DNA from: Mytilus californianus
Lineage: Eukaryota > Mollusca > Bivalvia > Mytilida > Mytilidae
Direction of reading: 5' to 3'
Assembly: GCF_021869535.1 (NCBI RefSeq)
Contig: NW_026262690.1
Coordinates: forward strand, 68,875,995 to 68,939,994
Length of the DNA: 64,000 bases
Shown: piece by piece, positions 24,061 through 37,470 of the stretch
Layout of the letters: every line of letters begins with the position of its first letter
Numbering within the stretch: position 1 is the first letter of the stretch
Notes under the pieces: model-generated
Told to the model about the DNA's origin: nothing
Databases searched by the model: none
Seen by the model: the letters and a program-made list of their open reading frames with translations, nothing else
Translations under genes and position numbers: made by a program

Positions 24061-27000
24061 CTTAGGTTGTCTCTGTCCATACATGAAAAGCCCAGTCTCT
24101 GATCTGTCGTTGTCATGATGGGGAACATTTGTATTCCTATAATCCCTATGTAAATCACTTTTAGAATCTTCATTCCCAACAACGAATTGAACACCAGAAC
24201 TTTGATCATTATCGGTTGTAAATGAATCCATCACTCTGAGCACTTTAGCTATAAAATCCGAGGAAATATCTTCTTCCTTCGGAAACATTTCTTGCTTGAT
24301 GGGTACCGTTTTTTGCTTCATTTGACCATCATTGTCAATACTAAATGATGGTATACCATCAAAAACATTAAAATTTTCTGCACATCCCGATGCTGTTTTC
24401 CTTGTATCAGGACCATGTTTCAACTTACTTTTAATAAGAACAGGTTGGTCTTTCTCGTTTGACATATGTTGGACTTTTACTTTCTCTTCTGCATATTTAT
24501 TTTCTAATGGACGTTCCCTATCTTGTGTTTTACATGCTGATAATGACTCTTTTATTCCCACCATGTCAGCCTCAGGGCTATCAATTTGCATAATTCCATT
24601 CTTCTCATTTTCTTTAGTGATTTCAATGATTTTGTCGCCATCCAATTTTTTGAAAGATATACATTCAACAATCCTCTCATCTATTGTGATTTTACTCATG
24701 GTAGCGGTCGATTTGAACGTTTCTTCTCTTATGTGTTTTTCGTGTTCTTTTTCTGAAGAGATTAACTGGATGCATATTGTTTCCTCTCTTTCTTTATTAT
24801 CTTCGACACTTTTCTGCACCTGTTTACTTTTATTTCTAGTGCCATCTTCGTTTTTGTGCATTATTGTTAGCTCGTTATCCCCATCTGATGAAACATTGTT
24901 CAACTCATTATCACCTTTTGGATGTATGATGGACAAAACTTTGGCTCCTGTTGTATGGTCAGATTTGGTATGACGTTTTGGTTTTGGCAGTGTTTTTGGT
25001 GGTTTGGGCTTTGACTTCGAGGTTTTTGATATCTTTGAGTCAATTTCGGTGTCTCTACTCTCTGTTTTATCGATGTTATTAATCAGGCTATGAATATCAT
25101 CATGTGATTCAATAGTATTTTCGTCTTCCAGGTCACGTTTTTCTTGTTGAACCTTCTGAATTTTGTCATATAAATTTTTCCATTGAAACAAAGTTTCATT
25201 CGATTTCCTATTTGGTTTTGATGCCTTATTTTGAACTTCCCTCGGTATTACGTCAGATGAGGGAGAAAAGGAATCATCAACAGGAACCCTTTGCCATACA
25301 CCCTCGACACGTGCCCATTTCATATGTCGTGATGGTGAAACAGCTTTCAAATGACAGGCCAGTCCAGGGTCAGATGGCGAAACAGAAATAATTCCAGGTG
25401 TTGTTTTCTGAATGAATTTACTGCATATCTCTGAAACTTTCCCATGTCCAGAATGACTGTGTACCTGGTCACTGTCCATGTCTCGTGAATGAGAACATCC
25501 TACAGGACTCTTGCTTCTTGCTCTTTGCTTGATCTTTGGTGTAGATGTAGCATTATTCTTTTCATTATGTCCATCAAAAAGTATTGTATCGGTAAGGCGC
25601 CTTATATTTTTCCTGTCTCTACTCTTTTGTACTTTAACATTAGCTGTCAGACCCATTTCACTATTATGTTTCTCATTTGTGGGCAAATCCAAAGTCATGT
25701 GTTTCCTATCAGCTTGACTTACATTGTTTTCAACATGGTTTTCACTTGCTTCATCAGAACACGTTTTTGATGACTTATCATTTTCAATACAAGGGATGGC
25801 ATTGTTTGCAACGCATATCACAAATTTTTCATGCATTTCTGCAAATGGAGAATTTGAAATTTTTTGTTCATGTTTCAGATGTTCGGTATCAGAGGAATGC
25901 AAGATGTTACTGTTATCTAGTACCAAATTACTTTCTAATTGAGGTTCACATTTATTGAAATTTGACGACTTCTGCTCGATATCATATTCTGTCTCTTTTA
26001 TTTCATTTGATGTGATATCATCAGAAAAACTTGTGCCAACTTCCTTTTGGATTTTATCAGAAATATTCATATTGAAATTCGATGTACTTGGTGTGCATTC
26101 ATAATTAGCATCTACGAAAATGTTCTTATCTTGCATACTCGTATCTGATGGCATGAACTTATCTTGATAATATTTTGTATCAGGTGAAGAGTTTATCACC
26201 TGACCAATATCAAAAACATGCTCATTACTTACAGTTTTAAGAGTTTCCAAGCTAACACCAGTTTCATTTCCTGACAAGGACTCGTCGTCACGAAGACACA
26301 ACTGAACGGTTTCCTCAACGTCAACTGATGAAACATGCACATCTGATTTTCCATGAACACATTCTGTTTTACTTATTTTAGGTACCTGTTCACTCAGTTG
26401 CAAAGTGCATTCCACAGATATAGAAAATCCTTCCTCGGAACGAAAAAGTTTGTCCAAATTTATGGCACGTCTGTTTTCTGTCGTGTTGGAAACCGGTAAA
26501 GTCCTTTTCACGACACCTTGTGAGGCATCCGCTTCAGAATCCTCAGAGCGTTTAACACTTGATAATGCTGTTTTATCTACTAAAATTAACTCAGAATCTT
26601 GGCTTTGTGAATGAGATAATGTTGTATCATGTTCGTAAGTTATTATTTTTGTAAAAGTTGCCTCTTCGTTTAGTTTTTCTTCGACATGTTTATTAGTGCT
26701 TTCATCCGTGTGATATTTGAGACGAACCGTACTTTTATTAATCAGTGAACTTTCTGTGCATCTGCTTTTTGAATTTAAACTTTCGCTATAACATGTACCA
26801 GATATATTTCTACCTGCACTATCAAAAGTTTCAGATTTGTGTGATGAAGATGTCTGATAGATTTCATTGGTGTGTAGAACCGGCACTTCCCCTTTTGAAT
26901 AATGTGAACAGTCATCAAGTCTTGAATTCTTCGTGGAAGAGGAAACAGTGCTATTTTGTTGACTTTTAAGTGACAATTGTTCGTACTTTTGTTTACGTTC

Positions 27001-30000
27001 TGCCCTGCTAAACTGACGGCGTGGTCGTCGGGTACCCGGAGAGTTTTGTACGCTACTACTTGCCATGCTGCTGTCACTATGCTCAGATTCTGTTTCGTTC
27101 AGTTCAGTCGTTGAATCGATAAAACTCTTATCACTGTAAATTTCATCTTTTAAAGTTAAATCTTCCTTTGAACGGACGTTGTTTGATAAAACAGATTCGT
27201 CTAAAGTTGGATTACAATACAACTGTACATTTTCAAATGTTGTTATAGTCCTGTCATAAATCTTGTTTTCTGGACAGTCATACTCTTTTATATAATCCTT
27301 TTTTAGAAGATTGATATTTTCACAAATTAGCTCATCTCGTACTCTTGAAACTTCCTCATTTTGATTAATTGTTTTTGTTTCAAATTGACTATTTCCTTGT
27401 ATTGATGGAGTTCTCACTTCATACGTTTCCGTTTTATCAAACGTGTTGAAGTCGCCCTTGCTTGACTCTAAATATAATCCATTATTAAAATATCCCTCTG
27501 AATGGTATGTTGATGCAAAGTCCTCTTCAATGCTGTTGCTTTCCAAATAAAGATGCCCTTTTGAACTTATTTCCCATTTGCATTCTTCTTCGCATTGCTG
27601 TTCTGATTGTTGTTCAGAGTATATAACAACAGCTTCCTCTGGTAAATGTTCTGATTTAGATGAGTTTTTGTTTATCAGGTGCTCCATAATGTTTGGCTCT
27701 GATAATTTTTCAGTTTTGACATATACTTCTTTGACAGCGTTTTCCGCTATATCAATGTTGTACTTAGATTCAAATTTACATCGATTAACTTCATTTATTT
27801 CTACGCTCAATTTATCGTTTCCTGCATTGAGATGTTGTTCTAAATTTGAATGTTGGGAGATATTCTCTTCATAATCTTTAGACACATATTGAGCCTTATC
27901 AAAATCTTCCGAATCAACTGGCAAAAAAGTGTTTATAAGCCGTTCTGACGTATCATGATCATATTTCCAGTGCTGACTAATATTTTCTATCATTAAATCA
28001 GTTGAATTTTCTAAATCATTTTCTGTCGTGCATGTTCTGTCAATATAATTATGTAACAAATCGGTTTTAGATTCTAAAGGCAAAGTATTCAATGCACAAT
28101 TGTCTGACAACTGCACGTGAGATTTTTCACACTCATCGTCTGCAACACTATACGCTGCATCATTGTGCTGGTCGCATAAAATCTCTTTGTTTTTGTTGCT
28201 ATCCATTGTTTCGTTAGTTAGAATCATAGGAACGACTCTGTCTTTTAATTGTAAGTTGTCATGTTCGTTTTCTCCTTCACTTGCGGACCAGTATTGTTCA
28301 CTACACACAGATTCGACACTTGAGTGAACTTCGGGTTTCTGTTGAAATTCCATGGGAGTAATAGTCTTACTATTTGATATAGATCTAATCTCCATTAATG
28401 GATCTTGCACCTGTTTTTGAAGTTGTTGGTTTGTTACAATATTTGAATTTTGTGCTTCACAAAAATCAAACGGCTCTTCTTTGATTTGATCTGTTATAGG
28501 AACATGATCAGGTTTATCAGACAGACAAACTGTGTTTGATGTTTCTGCATTGATATCAGAAGTCTTATTACAAATGGGATGTTCCTCTTCGTGTGACTTT
28601 TTGTCAGTCTGTTTTAATAGGTCTTCAGCTTTCTTAACATTTGTTTTGTGTTCCTCTTTATCCTTGTTAAATGTACTTTCATTAATATGTTTTGTACTAG
28701 TTGTTTGTGGTCGATGCTTTTTACAATCGACGGAAGTTTGTTGTGTTAATTTTGACTTTGGAAGTTTTGATGTTCTCTGTATTTTTGATTCTGTTGTCAT
28801 TTGCTTTCCGATTTTATCATCATCTGGTGTCCTCGCAACCTTGACAGTTTTGATACTTGATAAACTGGACCTACGAATTGGTACTTTGTTTATTTGTAAT
28901 AACTCAGGTTTTCGTGAATTTGAAATGTTAAGTTTCTTCTTAGTTATTTCTTGTTTAATTTTCAAATTTTGATTCTTTATTGTACAAGGAGATACGACGC
29001 TTGATGACCTGGAGCTCCTCGACAAGGTAGGACTTGGTGTACAACTTTTCGACGAGCACGGTGTCTTCAGATCTTTCATCTGACTAGCCTGGATTTTTTT
29101 CGGGCGAGACGCTATTGGAATCTTGTTAATTTTACCTGACGAGGATTCTGATGGATGTCTGTTGGTTGTCTGTGGAATATTAGAATTTTGTGATTTATAC
29201 GTGGTTTTACAACTAACTGGTCGTCTTTGAGTTGCCTTTCGGTCAGATAATGATGCAATACTACTAGCTCTTGAACTAAGAGATATCGTAGGACTTGGCG
29301 AATGACGCTGTGTCTTGTGTTTTGCATTTATCTTCATTTCGTTTGGTGATATGACACGATTTACTTTTGAAGTATTTTTATGCGAAGCATCTCCTTTTGA
29401 GGAAAGGAGATTTTTTTGGGTAGTAGTATGTAATGGAAGGCTATCTGGTCGCATGGTTATTGGAGTTGTCTTGTCTTGGTCAGCTTTTATTGGAATATGG
29501 CTTTTGAGAGATTCTTCGCTGAGTGTTAAATTTTTATCTTTAGGTTTTCTATTTGGAGAAGGAGTTGAACTTTTTCTTACAGTTTTGACATTGGATTGTG
29601 TTTGATAGTTGATTGATTTTTCTCGGTCTTTGACATTTTCTGCTGTTTTCTGTGCGGCTGACGGACATCCAACAGAGATTATTTTGTTGGTCGATAATTG
29701 TTTACCAGACAGTGTATATTTTGAATTCGTTATCTTGGGAGAAGAAAAACTTCTATTTGATTTTCTCGTTGATTGACAACATTCGACGGGTGTTTTAGAA
29801 ATATTAGACGTATTCTTTTGTTTTTGACTTGTTAATGTGTTCACTAATTTATCGGATGATTCGTAAGTCTTACCTCTGATAAACGATGTAGTTTTTGGCC
29901 TAACACCTTTGTAAGATCCGCTAGATGATGCATTTGAAACATCAGAACACGGACTCCATTCCTTTATAATGTCGATTGGTTTGTTAGGGGTGAGACCAGC

Positions 30001-33000
30001 TGTAACACCAGTAAAATTATTAGGATACTTTTTGTCGTTAGTACGGATCGAACTCTGTTTAGATGATGAACGATGTCCATCGCATTTTGGTTTTGATTTA
30101 TTTGAAGTAGGCGTACTTGTCCGTGGTATTTTTTCTTTGCGTTTAGCATTCTCTTGGTTCAGTTTTTCTTTTTCAGACCTGTCACTTTTAGGCAGGGTTT
30201 TCACTTTTACTGAATTTACCAAATTCGGAATCTCTGAATTGAATTTCTTAGTTGAAATTTTGGGAGATAGCAATTTTCTCTCTGTTTTCCTTCTTACTTG
30301 TTTGTCGCCTTTTACTTTTGTTTGATCTTTAACTTTGTTATTATCGGTTTGTTTTCCATGATCACTTAAAGAACTGCCAGTGTCGGAGAAACAATCATTT
30401 TGATTTTCCATTTGGTCGGTGTTTTTAACACACACTTTATTACCCAGTATGGTGTCCGTAAAGTCACAATGTAGGTTTTTCTCCGTACACACCGTACATG
30501 GTAACGAGATACCACGATTATTTCTGTCAGTAGATTCAGTTGATTTACTTAATCCGTTATTAATGAATGTTAATGAATCATTATTATCCTGATTACAAGA
30601 ATCATTCGTACCTAAATCCAAAATGTTTTTTTGGATACTTTCACTAAATCCTCGACATGAGTTTGGAACACTTGTCATATATTGTAAATCATTTCCCATC
30701 ATCATATTATCATTAATAATCGCTTTTGGCACACTTCTCTCCACGGTTGATGATGATATTGCACAGTCATGGTCATTTACACATTGACCTGTAGTTCCTA
30801 CAATATTTTCACTTTGATATAATCCTGTACAACTTTCATTACATTTTTCATTGTCAGCAGATGACAGGTTTCCAAGTTTATATTGCTGACAGTTACCTTC
30901 TGATTGATTATAAACAACAATATTTGCAGAAGATTCTTCATGATCGTAACTAATGTCTTTCTCAGATTTTATGTTCAAATCTAATAAATAAGATAACTGT
31001 TTCGGTGCATTTTGCTGCACCTTCTGATCATTTGGATTGTTCTGTCCGTCTGCTAACTGATCAATTTCTCCTGAATTATTATTGCCAATACTCCTGATAT
31101 TATGTAATCGATCGGCAGATGGTTGTTCCCTAACGTAGTTCTTGCAGCGTAAATTTGTGCTACCACTTTCTTTACGTTTTGTTTGTTCAATTACTTTGAT
31201 TTGCGCATCCGATGTTGGAAACAATTTAGAACTGACATCTTTTGAATATTTATCTTTGGAGAAAGTTTCAGTACCTCCAGAGCAATTAATTGATTTATCT
31301 TTGGCAGCTTTACAAGTCTCATCCACTTCATGAGTTATTTCTTTATCACTTGATTGTCTATTATCACTTTCTACTATTTGTCTGTTGGGGCTACTTTGAC
31401 AAACTTTGTTTATTGCTTTACTACTTGATACATTGCTATCATTGTGTTTTTTAATTACCACCTCTTCTTGTCCTCTTGATTTCTCTCCTTTCGACGACGA
31501 TTCCTTATCCTTTTGTTTGTTTTTTAACTGGTCAGATTTTCCAACGTCAGTAGTATACAATTTTTTGTTTTTTGATAACAGTTTATCTTTATGAAGTTGC
31601 CTTTCTTCAAAAATTTTATTTTTAACATTATCTATTTTGTTTTTATGAACATCACCAGCTGATGTTTTCTTTGAATCATGTTTACGTTGATCGTCTTCTT
31701 TAATTGATGATTTAACTTTCACCTGTGGTGTTGTTACAGATTTTCCACTATTTGATTTTAATCTGTGTGCAGTTACGCTAGTTTTTGCAGTTTTTAATAC
31801 ATTTCCTGTCTCTTTGACCTCATCATCTGTTAGTTTTCTTTCAATTTTATCATTACTGAATGTGTGTTTTCTTCCTTTGTCACATTTTGGAGGCATAACA
31901 ATGTCCATTATACCATCACTTCCCGTTTTTTGAAATTTCATAAAGTTCGAGGACACATCCGTTGAATTTACCTTGAGATTAATCGATGACTCACATTTTT
32001 CATTTGTTTTTAAAATGTCATTCCTGTCTTTTATCTTTAGTTTTAAGCTATTTTTGACCTCGGAGGTAACACTTTTATTTTTGTCATTTTCAATATTTAA
32101 TGTATATTTCTCAGTGGTTGATTTATTGTTAGTTAATATGAATTCCACACAGGTAAAGTCATTAAATTTATATTGACAACTTAAAGGAGACTTTCGGCTA
32201 TTTTTGTTATTTGCACTTAAAGTGTCCTGTTCTGAATTTAAGCTTAAACTTTTCCTACCTTCGTTAGAACACCTTTCAGAATTTTTTGTCGGATCTTCTA
32301 TCTCATTTCGGTTATTTTTGTCGGCATTTAAGTCCTCATATAGAATGTCCAATTCAGTTTTCAGTTGTTGGAGATTTCCAGCACTTTTTACATCATTTTG
32401 TTTCCCATCAATCAAAACTTGACTTACTTTGTTATCAGTGCAAGATTCTGTAAAATCACTGTTCTCTTTAGAAGTAACTAGGGCTGTCCTCGACTTCCCA
32501 GTCTTACTTAATCTACCTTTAATTGTTACCGGTTCATTAACACGTGTATTACGACAGTATTTGTTTATACCATCGCTTCGTTGATTTTGTACATCTCCTT
32601 TATTAAACGGTATTGTCTTGTCTGTTCTACTGATTGTATCAACTATATCCAACCTACTAACGTTTTTCTTACCTGTATGTTTGGGCACAGGTAGACATTG
32701 CTTATTCGAGATAACATTGGTAGTAGTAGGTGTTTCCTGTACTCGAAGTTTGTTCACTTTGTTTTCGGGTTGAGATGTTGTAGCTGTACGGTGTTTATTT
32801 GAAGAAAGATCAGTATTGTTGAAGGTATACTGATTACTCCTGAAATTACTTACTTTTCTTAATCCACCGGTATTTGCTACATTTCCTTTCAACTTCGGTA
32901 TTGCACTTGCATATTTCTTGATCTTTGAGCTGCGAATGTTTGTCGTTAATCCAACTTCTTGAACATTATCTTCCGCTTTGTCTTTGCTCAGTTTTCTGTA

Positions 33001-33645
33001 TTTGTTTGTTTCTGATTTAAGCGTTTTCTCCGAATTTAGTTGACCAACTGGTTTAGAATGTTTGGCAATGGTAGATTGTTCTGTTTCTGAATTATCTGAT
33101 ATTTCACAAAGGATCTCTCTTTGGTCGCTGTTCTTGGATGCCGTACACTCAAATTTATTCACACTATGCGGTACGGATTCTTTCAGTTTAAAATCCCTGT
33201 CCTTAAGCTGTGATATATTATCATCCCTATCAATATTTTGATTGCGTTTGTTAATATTGTTGTTGATATTATGTCGGATTATTTCGGTAGACTGGGTAAA
33301 AGAATGTTTTTCATCACTCGAACAATTGTCTTGACTAGTAACTTTCTTCCTATGTAATAAAATTCCACCTTTAACCCTCTTGTGTTTGTTAAATCTTTCA
33401 TTTCCTTCTGCATAAAAACCGTTTTGTTGTTTAATTTTGTTGAAGTTGATATCGCCCAAACTTCTTCCGTTTGTTAAATCTTCCTCAATTTCATGAATTG
33501 TGGCGAGAGCTCCATTGTATTTAATAAAACGAGTACTACTTTCATTAGTAAAAGTCAAGGTATTTGTTAAATGCACTTGTTTCTTACTGTTTAATCTGTA
33601 TGGTAATTGACTTTGACGAACAGATGAATTTGTGTATTTAGACAT
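24061..33645 (-). CDS. giant single exon of a low-complexity, probably disordered protein (3,195 codons; 5' end present, 3' end spliced)
   Basis: One uninterrupted frame runs from an ATG at 33645, with an in-frame TGA 18 nt upstream at 33661-33663. Without splicing it would run to a stop at 23860. A good donor (CCTAAG|GTAGGA) at 24061/24060 ends the exon in phase 0, and beyond it the frame enters a repeat, so the true C-terminus lies in later exons. The protein is rich in Ser, Lys, Asn, Thr, Asp and Glu, with no globular domain I recognise. Visible landmarks by residue are: SAIPKLK near 248, IKSE near 897, IPRTSTPTSNK near 1172, a basic Ser/Pro-rich stretch at about 1440-1620 (SPSPTISLSSRASS, TPSPTLSRSSRSSS), IKEEPFDF near 1724, RRPRRQFSRAERKQ near 2205, the aromatic patch WARVEGVWQRVPVDD near 2778, a probable coiled coil FQWKNLYDKIQKVQQEKRDL near 2815, and PKPPKTLPKPKR near 2885. 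A cytoskeletal or nuclear scaffold role is possible, but no function is assigned. Confidence 0.85.
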
Positions 33646-34503
33646 ATTTAGATCAGTTTGTCAGTTTCAATTTGCATTTCGTTTAATATTAATTAATTTG
33701 GGGAATATATATATATTAAGATTATTATCGAGTTATTATCCACATATTACATTGTTATGTATAGATAACTGGAACAAGATGATGATAAAACAGGGCATCA
33801 CAAGACATGTAGTCGGCATTTCCATTCTGTGTTTTACTGTTTAATCGGCATTGTTTTGTTTTATAAAGTTAAATACAGCGTTGCATTCTATGGACACATA
33901 ATAAAATGGACATTTTTAATGAAATTTGATAAAAAAATTTACTACCAAAGGTTAAAAGCTTCTATTTTTATATTGTAGAATGAATGGTGTTTCTCTATAC
34001 TACTTTCGATAGAAGCTGTAGTTCGTTTGTCCTCGGGATAAATTGTTATCGTTCTAATGGCATTATGTAATTCCTACTGACAAACCGTTATTACACACAC
34101 TTCACAGACATAAAAATCGATGAAAAACTTAGATATTCCTTTCAATTAAGTCATATTTCACGAGTGTAGTCTGGTTTGTTGGCCATCAGATGTGTATTGA
34201 CTCGTCTGTTCATTCTGCAAAGTAAAATTATCAAATTAACCCTCGACATTCTGAATACTTATTGATTGGGTATCCGTCGGCCGCTATTCTTACATAATAT
34301 TTATAATAGAAATCTTAAGAACACTTAATAGATTACAGAAGTCTGTACGTTTTTATATTAACAGTAATATGTTGTTGATATAAGTGTTAATTCAGCCTAT
34401 GATTGTTTTCGCTATATTTACTAGTTCTTAAGGTCTTTCGAAATAAATGGTGAATGTGTCCATGGGACAAAGGTGATGCCCCCGCTTGCATATCATATAA
34501 AGT
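33646..34503. promoter_or_regulatory. upstream region of the giant gene
   Basis: The 5' untranslated region and promoter of the minus-strand giant gene should lie here unless a spliced leader exon is further right. It is AT-rich, with 'atatatatat' at about 33705, and there is no clear TATA box or CpG cluster. No coding sequence was seen. Confidence 0.3.
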
Positions 34504-35205
34504 TATAAAGAGACATAACTGAAGAACGGTAAAAGTGACGCTACCCAAATTTATATTTGATCTGAGTTTTGTGGTAATTAGTATTGTGTATAAGTTTCAT
34601 AAAATTTGGTTGAGGCAAACTTAGGTTAGAGAACGGAAACGAAAAATTCAGCAATTTTTCCATTTGTAAAGGGGCATAACTCTAGAACGGTTAAATTGAC
34701 AACACCAAAATTCAAACTTGATCTGTATTTTGTGATAGTAAGCATTGTGTATAAGTTTCATAACACTTGGTTGAGGTTAACTTAAGTTAGAGAACGTAAA
34801 AGGAAAAATTCAGCAATTTTTTCATTTGTAAAGGGGCATAACTCTAGAACGGTTAAATTGACACCACCAAAATTCAAACTTGATCTGTATTTTGTGATAA
34901 TAATCATTGTGTATAAGTTTCATAACACTTGGTTGGGGCAAACTAAAGTTAGAGAACGGAAACGAAAAATTCAGGAATGTTTCCATTTGTAAAGGGACAT
35001 AACTCTAGAACGGTTAAAGTGACACCACCAAAATTAAAACTTGATCTGTGTTTTTTGGTTATAAGCATTGTGTAAGTTTCATAACATTTGGTTGAGGCAA
35101 ATAAAAATCAGAGAACGGAAACCAACTTTGGGACGTACGTACGTACGTACGTACAGACGGACAAGGGTAAAACTCAATGCTCCCTCCGCTACGGCGGGGG
35201 CATAA
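34504..35205 (+). repeat. family C tandem array, about 4 copies of a ~162-bp monomer
   Basis: The word 'cataact' followed by 'ctagaacgg' (diverged in the first copy) recurs at about 34513, 34675, 34837 and 34998, a spacing of about 162 bp. Each monomer also carries 'ttgatctg', 'gtataagtttcataa', 'ttggttgaggcaaac' and 'agagaacggaaac'. The array ends with (ACGT)n, 'cagacggacaagggtaaaac' and the palindromic end 'cgctacggcgggggcat'. It recurs inverted at 62510-62930 and 37105-37470. It is non-coding. Confidence 0.9.
35133..35154. repeat. self-complementary (ACGT)n microsatellite
   Basis: Five ACGT units plus AC inside the 3' part of the family C copy. Every phase of the repeat is palindromic. 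Confidence 0.9.
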
Positions 35206-36769
35206 AAACTTTTACTTTTATATGTAGCAGCAGTTTGATTTATTCCTACTATATTAAGAAATATGCGAATTCCGATTAAAATTGGCCAGGTTTTTATACA
35301 AATCTTTATGTGTGGTCTGTCAAAATGAGACAAGGGGGTCAGACTCGGATTCAAACCATTTACAATTGTGTGTTTGCAAGCATTAACTATAAAATGAAAA
35401 TTTAATGCTACAACAAATTTCACTTAACAACAATTGTCAACAATATACCAGCAATACAAGATTAGGATATGGAACTATACTTTTAGTTAGCCTTTTTTTA
35501 ATTACTTTTGTAATTTCTACGACAGGTTAAACATTAATAAAATATCTTTATTTTGGTTTGAAACTAAAATGCAAAGCATAGTTATACTCCTTTATGTAAG
35601 TGAAATGAGGGTGGGTATAGTTTTATTTTAACTTTGTCTAGCCAAAGACAGAAAAGGCCTACGTCTAAGTATTTTCCAATTAATTCGCCTTAGGTTATAA
35701 TGGATTAAAAACTAATAAAACTAGTAAAAGTGTTCAAACCCATGACAATTTTTTTCTCAATCAACATTAAATCCCCCCTGCATAGGAAAATCATCGGATA
35801 GGTGCCCTATAAAAGCTTGTTTATTACCTGACCTTATAATATTACCCCATTCTTGTATCATACGTCACTGCTATCAGTAATCTTAAATTACGAATAATTA
35901 GATTGGAAAACCAAATAAAACATTGTGCACAATGATATATTCCATTTGAAATGCTGTGAAATATAATATTCGCAATATATTTTCTTATTCTGTAAAACAC
36001 TTTTGGTTTTCTTGATATTTAAAACTATAGGCTCATTACAAACAAAACATGGTAGTTAAAAGAAACCTTCTGATATAACCTAGACAATTAATATTGTTGT
36101 GACCCTAATCCCCCTGTACAACAATATCCAGTCAACACAAAATCATTAAAGTGCATATTCGTCTCTTTTAAGAAAAAATGCAGCGGTCACATTTCATTTA
36201 AGAACTATTGAATATGTATACCTTTATTATGGGACCATTTAAGCGAAGATGCATTTTGAAATAACGCACCTTGACCTGTTTGCTTATCATTCAATAAGTT
36301 GATCATAACTTTTGTCATAACAAGAAAAAGCACAAAGAATCAAAATGCAAACGAAGCTTTTTGGAAAATATATATTCATAACAAGGGGAAATTGCAACAT
36401 TGTGGTCTTTATCCACGATGCTGATTCCACTCCGTTCAGAATCGGGAGTTCGATGTTCCGTTTTACACTCGTGTACCGTTGGTGTCTTTATTATTTAACA
36501 TGTTGTTTACTGGTACTTTGAAATATAGTTTGAGCTGAATTTTCAACACCACAGCTTTTTGCAATCGATGTAGAGTAAATACCCTTTGACCGTGTGAAAT
36601 CCCTCCTGTATAAATGAATGCACGTTTAACTAAATGTTTTTTTCCTGATGCTTCTACATATGCACCAATAATAGTTCGTGAATGACTGTTTTGTGTCCTA
36701 TCGCAAATATTGTATGCATATTCAGGACGATAACATATAAACATGTATATGAATATACCCTACTTATAT
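35206..36769. other. non-coding stretch, no gene recognised
   Basis: Short open frames here lack splice context or protein-like composition. Nothing else was recognised. Confidence 0.5.
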
Positions 36770-37100
36770 AAAATTAAGAAGATGTGCGGTATATATGATT
36801 ACCAGTGAGACAACTCTCCACAAGAGACCAATGACGTAGAAGGTAAGCAACTATATGTGCGATCTTCAACAATAGGCAAGACCCATACCGCATAGCAAAC
36901 TATAAAAGACCTGAATTGAAAAATGTCAAAGTATTCAAAAAAGAAAACTAACGCCTAGACTTATCAACAAAAAAAAACAATTAACGTAAAACAAACATGA
37001 TAAACAGCGTGACAACCACTGAAATACAGGCTCCTGATTTGGGACAGGCATATACAGAATGTTAAATCAGGGACAGTGGTGTAACAGCACAACATAAGTA
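36770..37100 (+). repeat. dispersed repeat family B
   Basis: Landmarks are 'gagacaactctccacaagag', 'accaatgacgtagaag', 'cttcaacaataggcaagacc', 'cataccgcatag', 'gaaaactaacgcc' and 'caggctcctgatttgggaca'. The same order occurs at 51720-52005, 41520-41930 and 58985-59185, and reversed at 47470-47925 and 54690-55140. It is non-coding. Confidence 0.85.
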
Positions 37101-37104
37101 TATG

Positions 37105-37470
37105 TTTATGACCCCCCTTCCCCCGTCGACTACGATGGGGTATTAAGACCTTGACCGTCCTCCCGTCTTTCCGTCCGTCCCATTTTCGTTTCCGCACTCT
37201 AACTTAAGTTTGACTTATTCAAATTCAAAAACTTATACACAATGCTAGGAAACACAACAAGCAGACAGAGTTCGAATTTGGGCAGCGATTTATTTACCGT
37301 TCTAGAGTTATGCCCCTTTTTAACTTGCAAATTGTATTTTTTTCAGACTCCGCAACCGTAACTTTAGTTTGTCGCGCCCAGCTTTTATGAAACTCATACA
37401 CAGTGCTGAGAACCACAACACGCAGACAGATTTCAAATTTTTGGCAGCTTGAGCGGGAGCATTCGTGTCC
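37105..37470 (-). repeat. family C copy, inverted, about two monomers
   Basis: It begins with the GC-rich end 'cccccgtcgactacgatggg' and continues 'ccgtccgtcccattttcgtt', 'cactctaacttaagttt' and 'gttctagagttatgcccc'. These are reverse complements of the landmarks in the 34.5-kb array. A second, more diverged monomer follows. Confidence 0.8.

Noticed and set aside
24332..24973. A 213-codon plus-strand open frame, and others (28532-28972, 29969-30325), opposite the giant exon
   Set aside because: They are antisense to a confidently coding exon and rich in Phe/Ser/Leu, as expected from the complement of Lys/Glu/Ser-rich codons. No independent splice or start context was seen.
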